Shown piece after piece: positions 6,048 to 15,400 of a stretch of DNA of 18,167 nucleotides. The stretch is from an uncultured Oscillospiraceae bacterium. Lineage in GTDB: Bacteria > Bacillota > Clostridia > Oscillospirales > Oscillospiraceae. Both the position numbers and the translations under genes were made by a program. The stretch is from the NCBI GenBank assembly GCA_910587505.1, contig CAJULD010000052.1:1-18167 (forward strand). The letters are read 5' to 3'. Under the pieces are notes generated by a model that saw nothing but the letters and a program-made list of their open reading frames with translations, searched no databases and had not been told where the DNA came from. Position 1 is the first letter of the stretch; each line of letters begins with the position of its first letter.

Positions 6048-7088
6048 ATGAACGAAAGCTATTCCGCCTCCTACGCCGCGGCCGGCGTAGACATCACCGC
6101 CGGCTACCAGGCGGTGGAGCTGATGAAAGCCCATGTAGCCCGTACCATGACCGCCGGTATGGCGGAGAACATTGGCGGCTTCGGGGGACTGTTCCAGCTG
6201 GATACCGCCGGAATGAAGGCCCCCTGCCTGGTCTCCGGCACCGACGGCGTCGGCACAAAAATAAGGATTGCCCAGCTTCTGGACCGCCACGACACCATCG
6301 GGATCGACTGCGTGGCCATGTGCGTCAACGACGTCATCTGCTGCGGGGCGAAGCCCCTGTTCTTCCTGGACTATATCGCCTGCGGAAAGAACGTGCCGGA
6401 GAAGATCGCCGCCATTGTCTCCGGCGTGGCCGAGGGCTGCGTCCAGGCCGGGTGCGCCCTGGTGGGCGGCGAAACCGCCGAGCACCCCGGCGTCATGGCC
6501 GGAGACGACTACGATCTGGCCGGGTTCACCGTGGGCGTGGTGGACCGGGAGAAGGTCATCGACAGAAACAGGACGGCCGCGGGCGACGTGGTCATCGCCC
6601 TGCCCTCCACCGGGGTCCATTCCAACGGATTTTCCCTGATCCGCCGGGTGTTTGACGTGGAAAACGCCGATTTGCACGCTCCCGTCGCCGCCCTGGACGG
6701 CAGGGGGCTGGGGGAGGCGCTGCTGACCCCCACCCGGATCTATGTCAGGCCGGTGCTGGCCCTGCTGGAGCAGGCGGAGGTCCACGGCATTTCTCATATT
6801 ACCGGCGGCGGTTTCTATGAGAATATCCCCCGCTCCCTTCCCGACGGACTGGGAGCGAAGATCGAGAAGGCCGCCCTGCGGGTTCCTCCCGTTTTTGACC
6901 TCGTTGCAAAGACCGGCCGCATCCCGGAGCGGGATATGTTCAACACCTTCAACATGGGCGTGGGCATGAGCGTTACCGTCCCCAAGGAGCAGGCTGACAG
7001 GGCCCTGTCCATTCTGAAGGAGCAGGGCGAGAACGCCTATATCATGGGCGAGATCGTCTCCGGAGCGGAGAAGGTGGTCCTGTGCTGA
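6048..7088 (+). CDS. purM: Phosphoribosylformylglycinamidine cyclo-ligase (AIR synthetase)
   Basis: PurM closes the imidazole ring of FGAM with ATP, giving AIR. The 346-residue protein is of normal length and shows the family order: YAAAGVDITAGYQAVELMK, SGTDGVGTKIRIAQ (nucleotide-binding), DCVAMCVNDVICCGAKPLFF, ALVGGETAEHPGVM, STGVHSNGFSLIRRV and HITGGGFYENIPR. The ATG at 6048 has AAGGAG seven bases upstream. The last seven bases overlap purN, indicating translational coupling. Its substrate comes from PurL, encoded at the end of the same operon. Confidence 0.97.
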   Translation: MNESYSASYAAAGVDITAGYQAVELMKAHVARTMTAGMAENIGGFGGLFQLDTAGMKAPCLVSGTDGVGTKIRIAQLLDRHDTIGIDCVAMCVNDVICCGAKPLFFLDYIACGKNVPEKIAAIVSGVAEGCVQAGCALVGGETAEHPGVMAGDDYDLAGFTVGVVDREKVIDRNRTAAGDVVIALPSTGVHSNGFSLIRRVFDVENADLHAPVAALDGRGLGEALLTPTRIYVRPVLALLEQAEVHGISHITGGGFYENIPRSLPDGLGAKIEKAALRVPPVFDLVAKTGRIPERDMFNTFNMGVGMSVTVPKEQADRALSILKEQGENAYIMGEIVSGAEKVVLC

Positions 7089-7690
7089 CCGCCCGGATCG
7101 CCGTGATCGCCTCCGGCGGCGGCACCAATTTGCAGGCGCTCATCGACGCCCGGGGACGGGGGGAGCTGAAAAGCGGACAGATTGCCCTGGTGATTGCCGA
7201 TAAGGCCGGCGTGAAGGCCATCGACCGGGCCAACGCCGCAGGAATCGCGTGTATGGTCATACCCCGCCGGGAGCCGGAGTTTGAGGAAAAGGTTCTCTCC
7301 GCGCTTGCGGAACATAACATCGATATGGTCATTTTGGCGGGGTTCCTGGGGATCTTCTCCGGCGGCTTTATCCGGAAGTTCCACGGGCCCGTCATCAACA
7401 TCCACCCCGCCCTGATCCCCTCCTTCTGCGGGAAGGGCTTCTATGGCCTGCGGGTCCATCAGGCGGCGCTGGACTACGGCGTGAAGGTCACCGGCGCCAC
7501 CGTCCACTACGCCAGCGAGGTGGTTGACGGGGGGAAGATCATCCTGCAAAAGGCGGTTGACGTCCTGCCCGGCGACACCCCGGAGATCTTACAGCGCAGA
7601 GTGATGGAGCAGGCCGAATGGGTTCTGCTGCCCCAGGCGGCGGAACTGGTTTCCGCACAAATCATACGCGAAAAGGAGTCAAACATATGA
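7082..7690 (+). CDS. purN: Phosphoribosylglycinamide formyltransferase (GART)
   Basis: PurN formylates GAR using 10-formyl-tetrahydrofolate, the third step. The 202-residue protein begins MLTARIAVIASGGGTNLQAL from a GTG start (7082-7084) that overlaps purM by 7 bp, with purine-rich GGAGAAGG just upstream. Catalytic residues are visible: Asn106 and His108 in INIHPALIPSF, and Asp149 in VVDGGKI. FCGKGFYGLRVHQAALDYGV is the clostridial variant of the substrate loop. The stop overlaps the next start as ATGA. Because its cofactor shortage is what ZTP reports, this gene and the AICAR transformylase are the metabolic reason for the riboswitch. Confidence 0.96.
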   Translation: MLTARIAVIASGGGTNLQALIDARGRGELKSGQIALVIADKAGVKAIDRANAAGIACMVIPRREPEFEEKVLSALAEHNIDMVILAGFLGIFSGGFIRKFHGPVINIHPALIPSFCGKGFYGLRVHQAALDYGVKVTGATVHYASEVVDGGKIILQKAVDVLPGDTPEILQRRVMEQAEWVLLPQAAELVSAQIIREKESNI

Positions 7691-8394
7691 AACAGGATCT
7701 CTGCGCGCTGCTGCGCGGAAACAGCTATCCCGGCCGGGGCATCATGCTGGGCCGCAGCGCCGACGGCAGGAGCGCCGTCATCGCCTATTTCATCATGGGC
7801 CGCAGCGGGAACAGCCGCAACCGGATTTTTGAGGAGACGGAGGACGGCATCCGTACAAAGGCCTTTGACGAGAGCAAAATGACGGACCCCTCCCTTATTA
7901 TCTATCACCCCGTCCGGCGGCTGGAAGACGGTACCACCATCGTCACCAACGGCGACCAGACCGACACCATCCGCCAGCACATGGCCGAGGGCCACTGCTA
8001 CCGCCACGGCCTCCACAGCCGGACCTTCGAGCCCGACGGCCCCAACTGGACCCCCCGCATTTCCGGCGTGGTAACGCCGGAGGGCAGGTATGCCCTGTCG
8101 ATCCTCAAGAGTCTGGACGGCGACGAGAGCTGCTGCTGCCGGTATTTCTTCGAATATGAGGCCCCTGTGGCCGGAACCGGGCATTTTATCAGCACCTATC
8201 AGGGGGACGGGAACCCGCTGCCCTCCTTTACCGGGGAGCCCATTCCGGTTGCCGTTGACGCGCCGGACGCTTCCACGCTGGCGAAGGAGCTGTGGGAGAG
8301 CCTCAATGAGGACAACAGGGTTTCTCTCTTTGTGGAATACATCGATCTGGAGCACGGAAACCTCCACACCACCATTTACAACAGGCACTGCTGA
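7687..8394 (+). CDS. purO: IMP cyclohydrolase, PurO-like
   Basis: This 235-residue protein belongs to the IMP cyclohydrolase family first known from archaeal PurO, which closes the second ring of FAICAR to give IMP. It begins MKQDLCALLRGNSYPGRGIM, then GRSADGRSAVIAYFIMGRSG with NSRNRIF, YHPVRRLEDG, TNGDQTDTIRQHM and a C-terminal VEYIDLEHGNLHTTIYNRH. It is unlike the cyclohydrolase half of bacterial PurH. An open frame extends upstream, but the ATG at 7687 forms an ATGA overlap with purN and has AAAGGAG upstream. The presence of a transformylase without a PurH N-terminal domain two genes downstream supports the assignment strongly. Family recognition is from memory of the sequence pattern. Confidence 0.86.
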   Translation: MKQDLCALLRGNSYPGRGIMLGRSADGRSAVIAYFIMGRSGNSRNRIFEETEDGIRTKAFDESKMTDPSLIIYHPVRRLEDGTTIVTNGDQTDTIRQHMAEGHCYRHGLHSRTFEPDGPNWTPRISGVVTPEGRYALSILKSLDGDESCCCRYFFEYEAPVAGTGHFISTYQGDGNPLPSFTGEPIPVAVDAPDASTLAKELWESLNEDNRVSLFVEYIDLEHGNLHTTIYNRHC

Positions 8395-8406
8395 AGGAGG
8401 CGCGCC

Positions 8407-9843
8407 ATGGAACGAAACCGCGACGGCTACACCTCGCCGCTGTCAACCCGGTATGCCAGCCGGGAGATGCAGTATCTTTTCTCCGACAACAACAAATTCC
8501 GCACCTGGCGGCGGCTGTGGATCGCCCTGGCCAGGGCGGAACAGAAGCTGGGCCTGAACATCACCCAGGAGCAGATCGACCAGCTGGAGGCCCACGCCGG
8601 GGACATCAACTACGACGTGGCCGAGGCCAGGGAAAAGCTGGTCCGCCACGACGTCATGAGCCACGTCTACGCCTACGGCCAGCAGTGTCCGGATGCGGAG
8701 GCCATTATCCATCTGGGGGCCACCAGCTGCTACGTGGGGGACAACACGGACATCCTGATCCTCCGGGACGCGTCCCGGCTGGTGCTGCGCAAATGCGCCC
8801 AGGTGCTGCGCAATCTCTCCGCCTTTGCAGAAAAATACAGGGACCTGCCCTGTCTGGCCTACACCCACCTCCAGCCCGCCCAGCTGACCACCGTTGGCAA
8901 GCGGGCCACCCTGTGGATGAACGAGCTGGTCATGGACATGGAGAATCTGGAATTTCAGGTAGACCAGCTCCGGCTCCGCGGGGCCAAGGGCACCACCGGC
9001 ACCCAGGCCAGCTTCATGGAGCTGTTCGAGGGGGACGGGGAGAAGGTCAAGGAGCTGGAACGCCTGGTGGCGGAACAGATGGGCTTTGAGAAGTGCGTGG
9101 CCGTATCCGGCCAGACCTGCTCCCGGAAGACGGACGCCTACGTGCTCTCCGCCCTCTCCGGCGTGGCCCAGTCCGCCTGCAAGTTCGCCAATGACCTGCG
9201 GATTTTGCAGTCCTTCGAGGAGATGGAGGAGCCCTTTGAGAAGAATCAGATCGGGTCCTCCGCCATGCCCTACAAGCGCAACCCCATGCGCTCCGAGCGT
9301 ATCTGCTCCCTGGCCCGGTACGTCATCCAGGACGGGGTGAACCCCGCCATGACCGCCGCCACCCAGTGGTTTGAGCGGACGCTGGACGACAGCGCCAACA
9401 GGCGCATCGCCGTGGCGGAAGCTTTTCTGGCGGTGGACGCCATTCTGGAGATTTACATTAACGTCACCGCAGGGCTGGTGGTCTATGACCGGGTGGTCCG
9501 CCGGCGGGTGATGGAAAAGCTGCCCTTCATGGCTACGGAAAATATCATGATGGAGGCCGTCAAGCGGGGGGGCAACCGGCAGGAGCTCCACGAGGCCCTG
9601 CGGGAGCACTCCCACGCCGCCGCCCGCAAAGTAAAGCTGGAGGGCGGGGCCAACGATCTCATCGACCGCATTGTGGCCGACCCCCTCTTCCCCCTGACCC
9701 GCGAGGAGATCGAGAAGCAGATGGCCCCGGAGAAGTACGTGGGCCGGGCCCCCGGTCAGGTTGTCGAATTCCTGCGGGACGAGGTTGCCCCGCTGCTGGC
9801 AAAATACCCGGACGAATCCCTTCAGGCAGAATTGAACGTATAG
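8407..9843 (+). CDS. purB: Adenylosuccinate lyase
   Basis: PurB removes fumarate from SAICAR, giving AICAR, and from adenylosuccinate, giving AMP. The 478-residue protein shows the fumarase/aspartase superfamily signature GSSAMPYKRNPM starting at residue 283, with the catalytic Ser loop. Also present are HDVMSHVYAYG, IHLGATSCYVGDNTD, THLQPAQLTTVGKRA and KGTTGTQASFMELFEGD. Length and motifs resemble the long, eukaryote-like ADSL subgroup common in Clostridia rather than the roughly 430-residue Bacillus type. GAAGGAGG precedes the ATG, 12 bases after the purO stop. Confidence 0.97.
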   Translation: MERNRDGYTSPLSTRYASREMQYLFSDNNKFRTWRRLWIALARAEQKLGLNITQEQIDQLEAHAGDINYDVAEAREKLVRHDVMSHVYAYGQQCPDAEAIIHLGATSCYVGDNTDILILRDASRLVLRKCAQVLRNLSAFAEKYRDLPCLAYTHLQPAQLTTVGKRATLWMNELVMDMENLEFQVDQLRLRGAKGTTGTQASFMELFEGDGEKVKELERLVAEQMGFEKCVAVSGQTCSRKTDAYVLSALSGVAQSACKFANDLRILQSFEEMEEPFEKNQIGSSAMPYKRNPMRSERICSLARYVIQDGVNPAMTAATQWFERTLDDSANRRIAVAEAFLAVDAILEIYINVTAGLVVYDRVVRRRVMEKLPFMATENIMMEAVKRGGNRQELHEALREHSHAAARKVKLEGGANDLIDRIVADPLFPLTREEIEKQMAPEKYVGRAPGQVVEFLRDEVAPLLAKYPDESLQAELNV

Positions 9844-9867
9844 GCCGAAGGCCAAAGGAGTACCACC

Positions 9868-11052
9868 ATGAACGAGTTAGAACTGAAATACGGCTGTAAC
9901 CCCAACCAGAAGCCCTCCCGCATCTTCATGAAAGACAGCGGCGACCTCCCCCTGGAGGTCCTGAACGGCAGGCCCGGCTACATCAATTTTCTGGACGCGC
10001 TGAACGCCTGGCAGCTGGTGAAGGAGCTGAAGGAGGCCACGGGCCTGCCCGCCGCCACCTCCTTCAAGCACGTCTCCCCCACCTCCGCCGCCGTAGGCCT
10101 GCCCCTGAGCAAAGCGCTCAAACAGGCCTGCTTTGTGGACGACGTGCCGGAGCTGGACGGCAGCCCCCTGGCCTGCGCCTATGCCCGGGCACGGGGTACG
10201 GACCGCCTGTGCTCCTTCGGCGACTGGGCGGCCCTCAGCGACGTGTGCGACGCCGTCACCGCCCGGCTGATTCAGCGGGAGGTCTCCGACGGCGTGATTG
10301 CCCCCGGCTATACGGACGAAGCCCTGGAGATCCTGAAAACCAAGCGGAAGGGCAATTACAACATCGTCCGGATCGACCCCGGTTACGTTCCCGCGCCGGA
10401 GGAGACCAAGGACGTGTTCGGCGTCACCTTCCAGCAGGGCCGCAACGGGTTCAAAATCGGGCCCCATCTGCTGGAGAACATTGTGACGGCCAACACCAGC
10501 CTGCCGGAGGAGGCCCGGCGGGACCTGCTGGTGGCCCTCATCACCCTGAAGTACACGCAGTCCAATTCCGTGTGCTATGCCGTGGACGGACAGGCCATCG
10601 GCGTGGGCGCGGGCCAGCAGAGCCGGATCCACTGCACCCGGCTTGCCGGAACCAAGGCGGACACCTGGCACCTGCGCCAGCATCCGAAGGTGCTGGGCCT
10701 GCCCTTCCTGCCCACCCTGGGCCGGCCGGAGCGGGACAACGTTATTGACAGCTATATCAACGGCAACGAGGAGGACGTCTGCGCCGGGGGGAACTGGCAG
10801 AAATATTTTATTTCTCAGCCCGCCGCTCTGACGGCGCAGGAGACCCGTGCATGGCTGGACGCCCGAAAGGGCGTGGCCCTGGGCAGCGACGCGTTCTTCC
10901 CCTTTGCGGATAATATCGAGCGGGCCCGGCGCTCCGGCGTGCGGTACATCGCCGAGCCCGGCGGTTCCATCCGGGACGATCTGGTCATTGCCAAGTGCAA
11001 TGATTACGACATGGTCATGGCGTTTACGGGAATGCGGCTGTTTCACCACTGA
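9868..11052 (+). CDS. purH: Stand-alone AICAR formyltransferase (PurH C-terminal-domain type)
   Basis: This enzyme formylates AICAR with 10-formyl-tetrahydrofolate, giving FAICAR. The 394-residue protein corresponds only to the transformylase domain of bifunctional PurH; no cyclohydrolase domain is attached. It begins ELELKYGCNPNQKPSRIFM. The catalytic Lys67-His68 pair lies in SFKHVSPTSAAVG. Further family blocks are YTQSNSVCYAVDGQAIGVGA with GQQSRIHCTRLAG, and ALGSDAFFPFADNIERA followed by YIAEPGGSIRDD. AAAGGAG lies 10 bases before the ATG, and purB ends 24 bases upstream. Together with PurO it replaces PurH. Its substrate AICAR (ZMP) is also a ligand of the operon's riboswitch, so the gene is under feedback by its own substrate. 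Confidence 0.95.
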   Translation: MNELELKYGCNPNQKPSRIFMKDSGDLPLEVLNGRPGYINFLDALNAWQLVKELKEATGLPAATSFKHVSPTSAAVGLPLSKALKQACFVDDVPELDGSPLACAYARARGTDRLCSFGDWAALSDVCDAVTARLIQREVSDGVIAPGYTDEALEILKTKRKGNYNIVRIDPGYVPAPEETKDVFGVTFQQGRNGFKIGPHLLENIVTANTSLPEEARRDLLVALITLKYTQSNSVCYAVDGQAIGVGAGQQSRIHCTRLAGTKADTWHLRQHPKVLGLPFLPTLGRPERDNVIDSYINGNEEDVCAGGNWQKYFISQPAALTAQETRAWLDARKGVALGSDAFFPFADNIERARRSGVRYIAEPGGSIRDDLVIAKCNDYDMVMAFTGMRLFHH

Positions 11053-11065
11053 TTCTTCTTTTACC

Positions 11066-11090
11066 GGTCCGGGGCCTCCGGCCCCGGACC
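11066..11090 (+). terminator. Strong hairpin downstream of the AICAR transformylase gene (possible partial terminator)
   Basis: GGTCCGGGGCC (11066-11076) and GGCCCCGGACC (11080-11090) form a perfect 11-bp stem with a three-base loop. It is followed by CCTTTCTCCC, a poor U-tract, so only partial termination or RNA stabilisation is likely. The rest of the 163-base gap before purD holds CCCCGC/GCGGGG (about 11133-11147) and GCCGCCG/CGGCGGC (about 11179-11197) hairpins, the latter immediately before the purD ribosome binding site. Confidence 0.45.
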
Positions 11091-11215
11091 CCTTTCTCCC
11101 GGGGTACCTTTCCCTCGGTGAAAAGTAAACAGATCCCCGCCCGGCGGGGCGAATCCACAGTGAGATGGAAAGCGGAGGCCGCCGCCGGGCGGCGGCGAAG
11201 AAAGAGGTTGCTGAA

Positions 11216-12493
11216 ATGAAAATTCTTGTGGTTGGCGGCGGAGGCCGCGAACACGCAATCATCAAAAAGCTGAAAGAGGATAAACGGGCGGAAGAAATCT
11301 ACGCCCTGCCCGGCAACGGCGGCATTGCCGCCGACGCGGTCTGTCTGGGCAGCAGCGCCACGGATATCCCCGCCGCGGTGGCCGCGGCGAGACGCTATGC
11401 CGTTGATTTCGTGGTGGTGGCCCCCGACGATCCCCTGGTGCTGGGGATGGTGGACGCGCTGGAGGCGGAGGGCTTTCCCTGCTTCGGTCCGGGGAAGGAT
11501 GCCGCCGTTATCGAGGGCAGCAAGGCCTTCTCCAAGGACCTGATGAAGAAATACGGCATTCCCACCGCCGCCTATGAGACGTTTACCGATATGGACGAGG
11601 CCCTGGCCTGTGTGGATGCCTGCCCTCTGCCCGTGGTGGTGAAGGCCGACGGGCTGGCCCTGGGCAAGGGCGTGCTCATCTGCGAGACCCGGGAGGCCGC
11701 CCGGGAGGCGGTGCGCTCCATGATGGGGGACCGCATGTTCGGCGACAGCGGGTCCACGGTGGTGATTGAGGAGTTTCTCACCGGGCCGGAGGTGTCCGTC
11801 CTGTCCTTCACCGACGGGGAGACAGTGGTCCCCATGGCGTCCTCCATGGACCACAAGCGGGCGCTGGACAACGATCAGGGGCTCAATACCGGCGGCATGG
11901 GCACGGTTGCGCCCAATCCCTTCTATACGGAGGAAATCGCGGCGGTCTGCATGGAGAAAATTTTCCTGCCCACCATCCGCGCCATGAAGGCGGAGGGGCG
12001 GCCCTTCAGGGGCTGCCTGTACTTTGGATTGATGCTGACCCCCAACGGGCCCAGGGTCATCGAGTACAACTGCCGCTTCGGCGATCCGGAAACCCAGGTG
12101 GTGCTGCCCCTGCTGGAGAGCAGCCTGCTGGAGGTCATGCTGGCGGTACGCGAGGGCAGACTGGCGGATACGGAAGTGAAATTCAGCGGGAAGTCCGCCT
12201 GCTGCGTGGTCCTGGCCTCCGCGGGATATCCCCGGAAGTATGAGAAGGGCTTTCCCATCGCTCTGCCGGAGACGGCGGCGGACGAGCATATTTATATTGC
12301 CGGAGCGGTGGAAAAGGACGGAAAACTGCTGACGAACGGAGGCCGGGTGCTGGGCGCGGCGGCCGTGGCCGAAACGCTGCCCGCCGCCATTGACAGAGCC
12401 TACGCCCTGGCGGACCGGATTCACTTTGATAACGCCTTCTGCCGCCGGGACATCGGCCGGCGGGCGCTGGAGGCGCTGGAGGAAAAGAAGTAA
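11216..12493 (+). CDS. purD: Phosphoribosylamine-glycine ligase (GAR synthetase)
   Basis: PurD ligates glycine to phosphoribosylamine with ATP. At 425 residues it has the usual length. It starts MKILVVGGGGREHAIIKKL; the ATP-grasp core shows GPGKDAAVIEGSKAFSKDLM, VVKADGLALGKGVL, FLTGPEVSVLSFTDG, NTGGMGTVAPNPFYTEE and YNCRFGDPETQVVLP. An upstream in-frame ATG at 11165 would add 17 residues rich in Arg, Ala and Gly. I chose 11216 because the Rossmann strand then starts the protein as in the family and AGAGG precedes it. The TAA stop shares one base with the purL ATG (TAATG), so the two are translationally coupled. Confidence 0.97.
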   Translation: MKILVVGGGGREHAIIKKLKEDKRAEEIYALPGNGGIAADAVCLGSSATDIPAAVAAARRYAVDFVVVAPDDPLVLGMVDALEAEGFPCFGPGKDAAVIEGSKAFSKDLMKKYGIPTAAYETFTDMDEALACVDACPLPVVVKADGLALGKGVLICETREAAREAVRSMMGDRMFGDSGSTVVIEEFLTGPEVSVLSFTDGETVVPMASSMDHKRALDNDQGLNTGGMGTVAPNPFYTEEIAAVCMEKIFLPTIRAMKAEGRPFRGCLYFGLMLTPNGPRVIEYNCRFGDPETQVVLPLLESSLLEVMLAVREGRLADTEVKFSGKSACCVVLASAGYPRKYEKGFPIALPETAADEHIYIAGAVEKDGKLLTNGGRVLGAAAVAETLPAAIDRAYALADRIHFDNAFCRRDIGRRALEALEEKK

Positions 12494-15400
12494 TGGTCTA
12501 TCGGATTTTTGTGGAAAAGCGGCCCGGCCTCAGCCCGGAGGCGGGGAACCTGCTGGGGGACCTGCGGGGCTTCCTGGGCATCGAGCGTCTGGAGGGCGTG
12601 CGCATTTTGAACCGCTACGACACAGAGGGCGTGGACCCCGCCGTCTACAGGAAGGCCAGGCATATCGTATTCTCCGAACCCCAGGCGGATGTCGTCTGGG
12701 ACGAGACCTTCCCCGAGCCCCGCACATACCACAGCCTGCTGGCGGTGGAGGCCCTGCCGGGCCAGTTCGACCAGCGCGCCGACTCCTGCGCCCAGTGCAT
12801 TCAGCTCATGGCCGGGGTGGAGCGGCCCCTGGTCCGCCACGCCAGGGTGTACCTGCTGGAGGGCCGGCTGACTGAGGAGGATCTGGAGAAGATCAGGGAC
12901 TACCTCATCAACCCCGTGGAGAGCCGGGAGGCGTCCATGGACAAGCCGGAAACGCTGGTCCGCACCCATGACGCGCCTGCTGTGGTGGAGACGCTGGCGG
13001 GCTTCACCGGGCTGGACGAAGACGGCCTCGCCGCCCTGCTGGACAGGCTGGGGCTGGCCATGGACCTGGACGACCTGAAATTTTTGCAGGCCTGTTTCCG
13101 GGACACCGAGCATCGGGACCCCACCATTACCGAGGTGCGGGTGGTGGACACCTACTGGTCCGACCACTGCCGCCACACCACCTTCTCCACCCATCTGGAG
13201 GATATCCGGATCGAAGCCCCGGACGGGAAATATGATACCAGCGTGAAGGCGGCCTATGAGCGCTACCTGGCCGCCCGGGTGGAGGTCTACGGCGAGGAGA
13301 AGGCGGCGAAGCGGCCTCAGACCCTCATGGACATCGCCACCATCGGCACGAAGGTGCTGAAAAAGCGGGGCCTGCTCCCCGAGCTGGACGAGAGCGAGGA
13401 GATCAACGCCTGCTCCATCCACGTCCCCGCCAAAATCACCACGGAAGCCGGGACCACGGAGCAGGACTGGCTCCTCATGTTCAAGAACGAGACCCACAAC
13501 CACCCCACGGAGATCGAGCCCTTCGGCGGCGCGGCCACCTGCATCGGCGGGTGCATCCGGGACCCCCTGTCGGGCCGGGCCTATGTCCATCAGGCCATGC
13601 GGGTCACCGGCTGCGGCGACCCCCGTGCCGGCTTTGAGGACACCCTCCCCGGCAAGCTGCCCCAGCGGAAGCTGGCCACAACGGCGGCGGCGGGGTACTC
13701 CTCCTACGGCAACCAGATCGGCCTTGCCACCGGCCATGTGGCGGAGCTGTACCATCCGGGCTACATCGCCAAGCATCTGGAGTGCGGCGCGGTGGTGGCG
13801 GCGGTTCCCGCCGCCAACGTCCGCCGGGAGCGTCCCGCCCCCGGAGACGTGGTGATCTTGCTGGGAGGCCGTACGGGTCGGGACGGCATCGGCGGGGCCA
13901 CCGGGTCCTCCAAAAGTCACAATATGACCTCCCTGACCACCATGGCCAGCGAGGTTCAGAAAGGCAACGCCCCCGAGGAGCGGAAGCTGCAAAGGCTGTT
14001 CCGGAACCCTGCCGTGACCAAAATGATTAAGCGCTGCAACGACTTCGGCGCAGGGGGCGTGTCGGTTGCCATCGGCGAGCTGGCCGACGGGCTGGAGATC
14101 GACCTGGACGCGGTGCGCAAGAAGTACGACGGTCTGGACGGCACCGAGCTGGCCATCTCCGAGAGCCAGGAGCGGATGGCGGTGGTCGTCGCCCCCGAGG
14201 ACGAGGCGCAGTTCATCGCCCTGGCCGGGACCGAGAATCTGGAGGCCTACCGGGTTGCCGTGGTCACGGAAAGCCCCCGGATGGTGATGAAATGGCGGGG
14301 GGAGACCATCGCGGATTTGAGCCGGGACTTCCTGGACACCAACGGCGCGGTGAAGCACGCTGCTGTGTCCGTACCCCAGTTTGTGGGCAAAGGGGTCGAG
14401 CGGCCCTCCGGCCTGCGGGAGCTGGCCTCCGATCTGCGTTACGCCTCCCGGCGGGGGCTGGTGGAGCGGTTCGACTCCACCATCGGTGCGGGCAGCGTCA
14501 CCATGCCCTTCGGCGGGAAAACCCAGCGGACCCCCGCCCAGTCCATGACCGCCCTGCTGCCCGTGGACCCCTGCGCGGAAACGGACCAGGCCAGCGTCAT
14601 GGCCTGGGGCTGCGACCCGGAACTGCTCCGCGCCAACCCCTATGAGGGTGCTTACGCTGCTGTGACGGTCTCTCTCGCCAAGCTGGCGGCGGCGGGCGCG
14701 GACTACAAAAAGGCGTACCTGACTTTACAGGAATTTTTTGAGAAGCTGCGCACGGACCCGGAGCGCTGGGGCAAGCCCTTCTCCGCCCTGCTGGGGGCGC
14801 TGAGCGCTCAGCTGGACTACGGCTGCGCCGCCATCGGCGGCAAGGACTCCATGAGCGGGTCCTTTATGGACCTGGACGTGCCGCCCACTGTGATCTCCTT
14901 CGCTATCGCGCCCATCAGGGCGGGCGAGGTCATCACCCCGGAGTTCAAGGAAACGGGGCATCCGGTGTACCTCTTTGCGCCTGCGGATATAACGGCGGAG
15001 AGTCAGACGGCCGCCTGGGAGGCCCTCTACGCCCTCCATCAGACCGGGAAGGTCAAAGCCGCCTGGGCGGTGGAAAACGGCGTGATGGAAGCGGTCATGA
15101 AGATGTCTTTCGGCAACAATGTGGGCTTCCAAGCGTCTGCGGAGTTGGGGGAGAATTGGAATCTGCATTTCTGGGGAGCCATTGTGGCAGAACTGACAGA
15201 GGATGTGACCCTGCCCGGTGTGATGAAGCTGGGCGTCACCACGGCGGAACCGTCTATTACTATTGGTAATGATTCGGCGGAAATCGACGAGCTGTTGTCC
15301 CTCAACGAGGGCGTTCTGGAGGACGTGTACCCCACCCGGGCCGGCGGCAGCCAGCCGGTGAAGCCCGTCACCTGGAGCGGGAAGGCCCCCGCCGTCATGC

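Noticed and set aside
12421..14358. A 645-codon minus-strand open frame opposite purD/purL, and similar ones at 8443-9855, 9877-11265, 11024-12424 and 14725-16242
   Set aside because: They lie entirely antisense to well-identified pur genes, have compositions typical of reversed GC-rich codons (many Gly, His, Val, Gln), and show no family motif.
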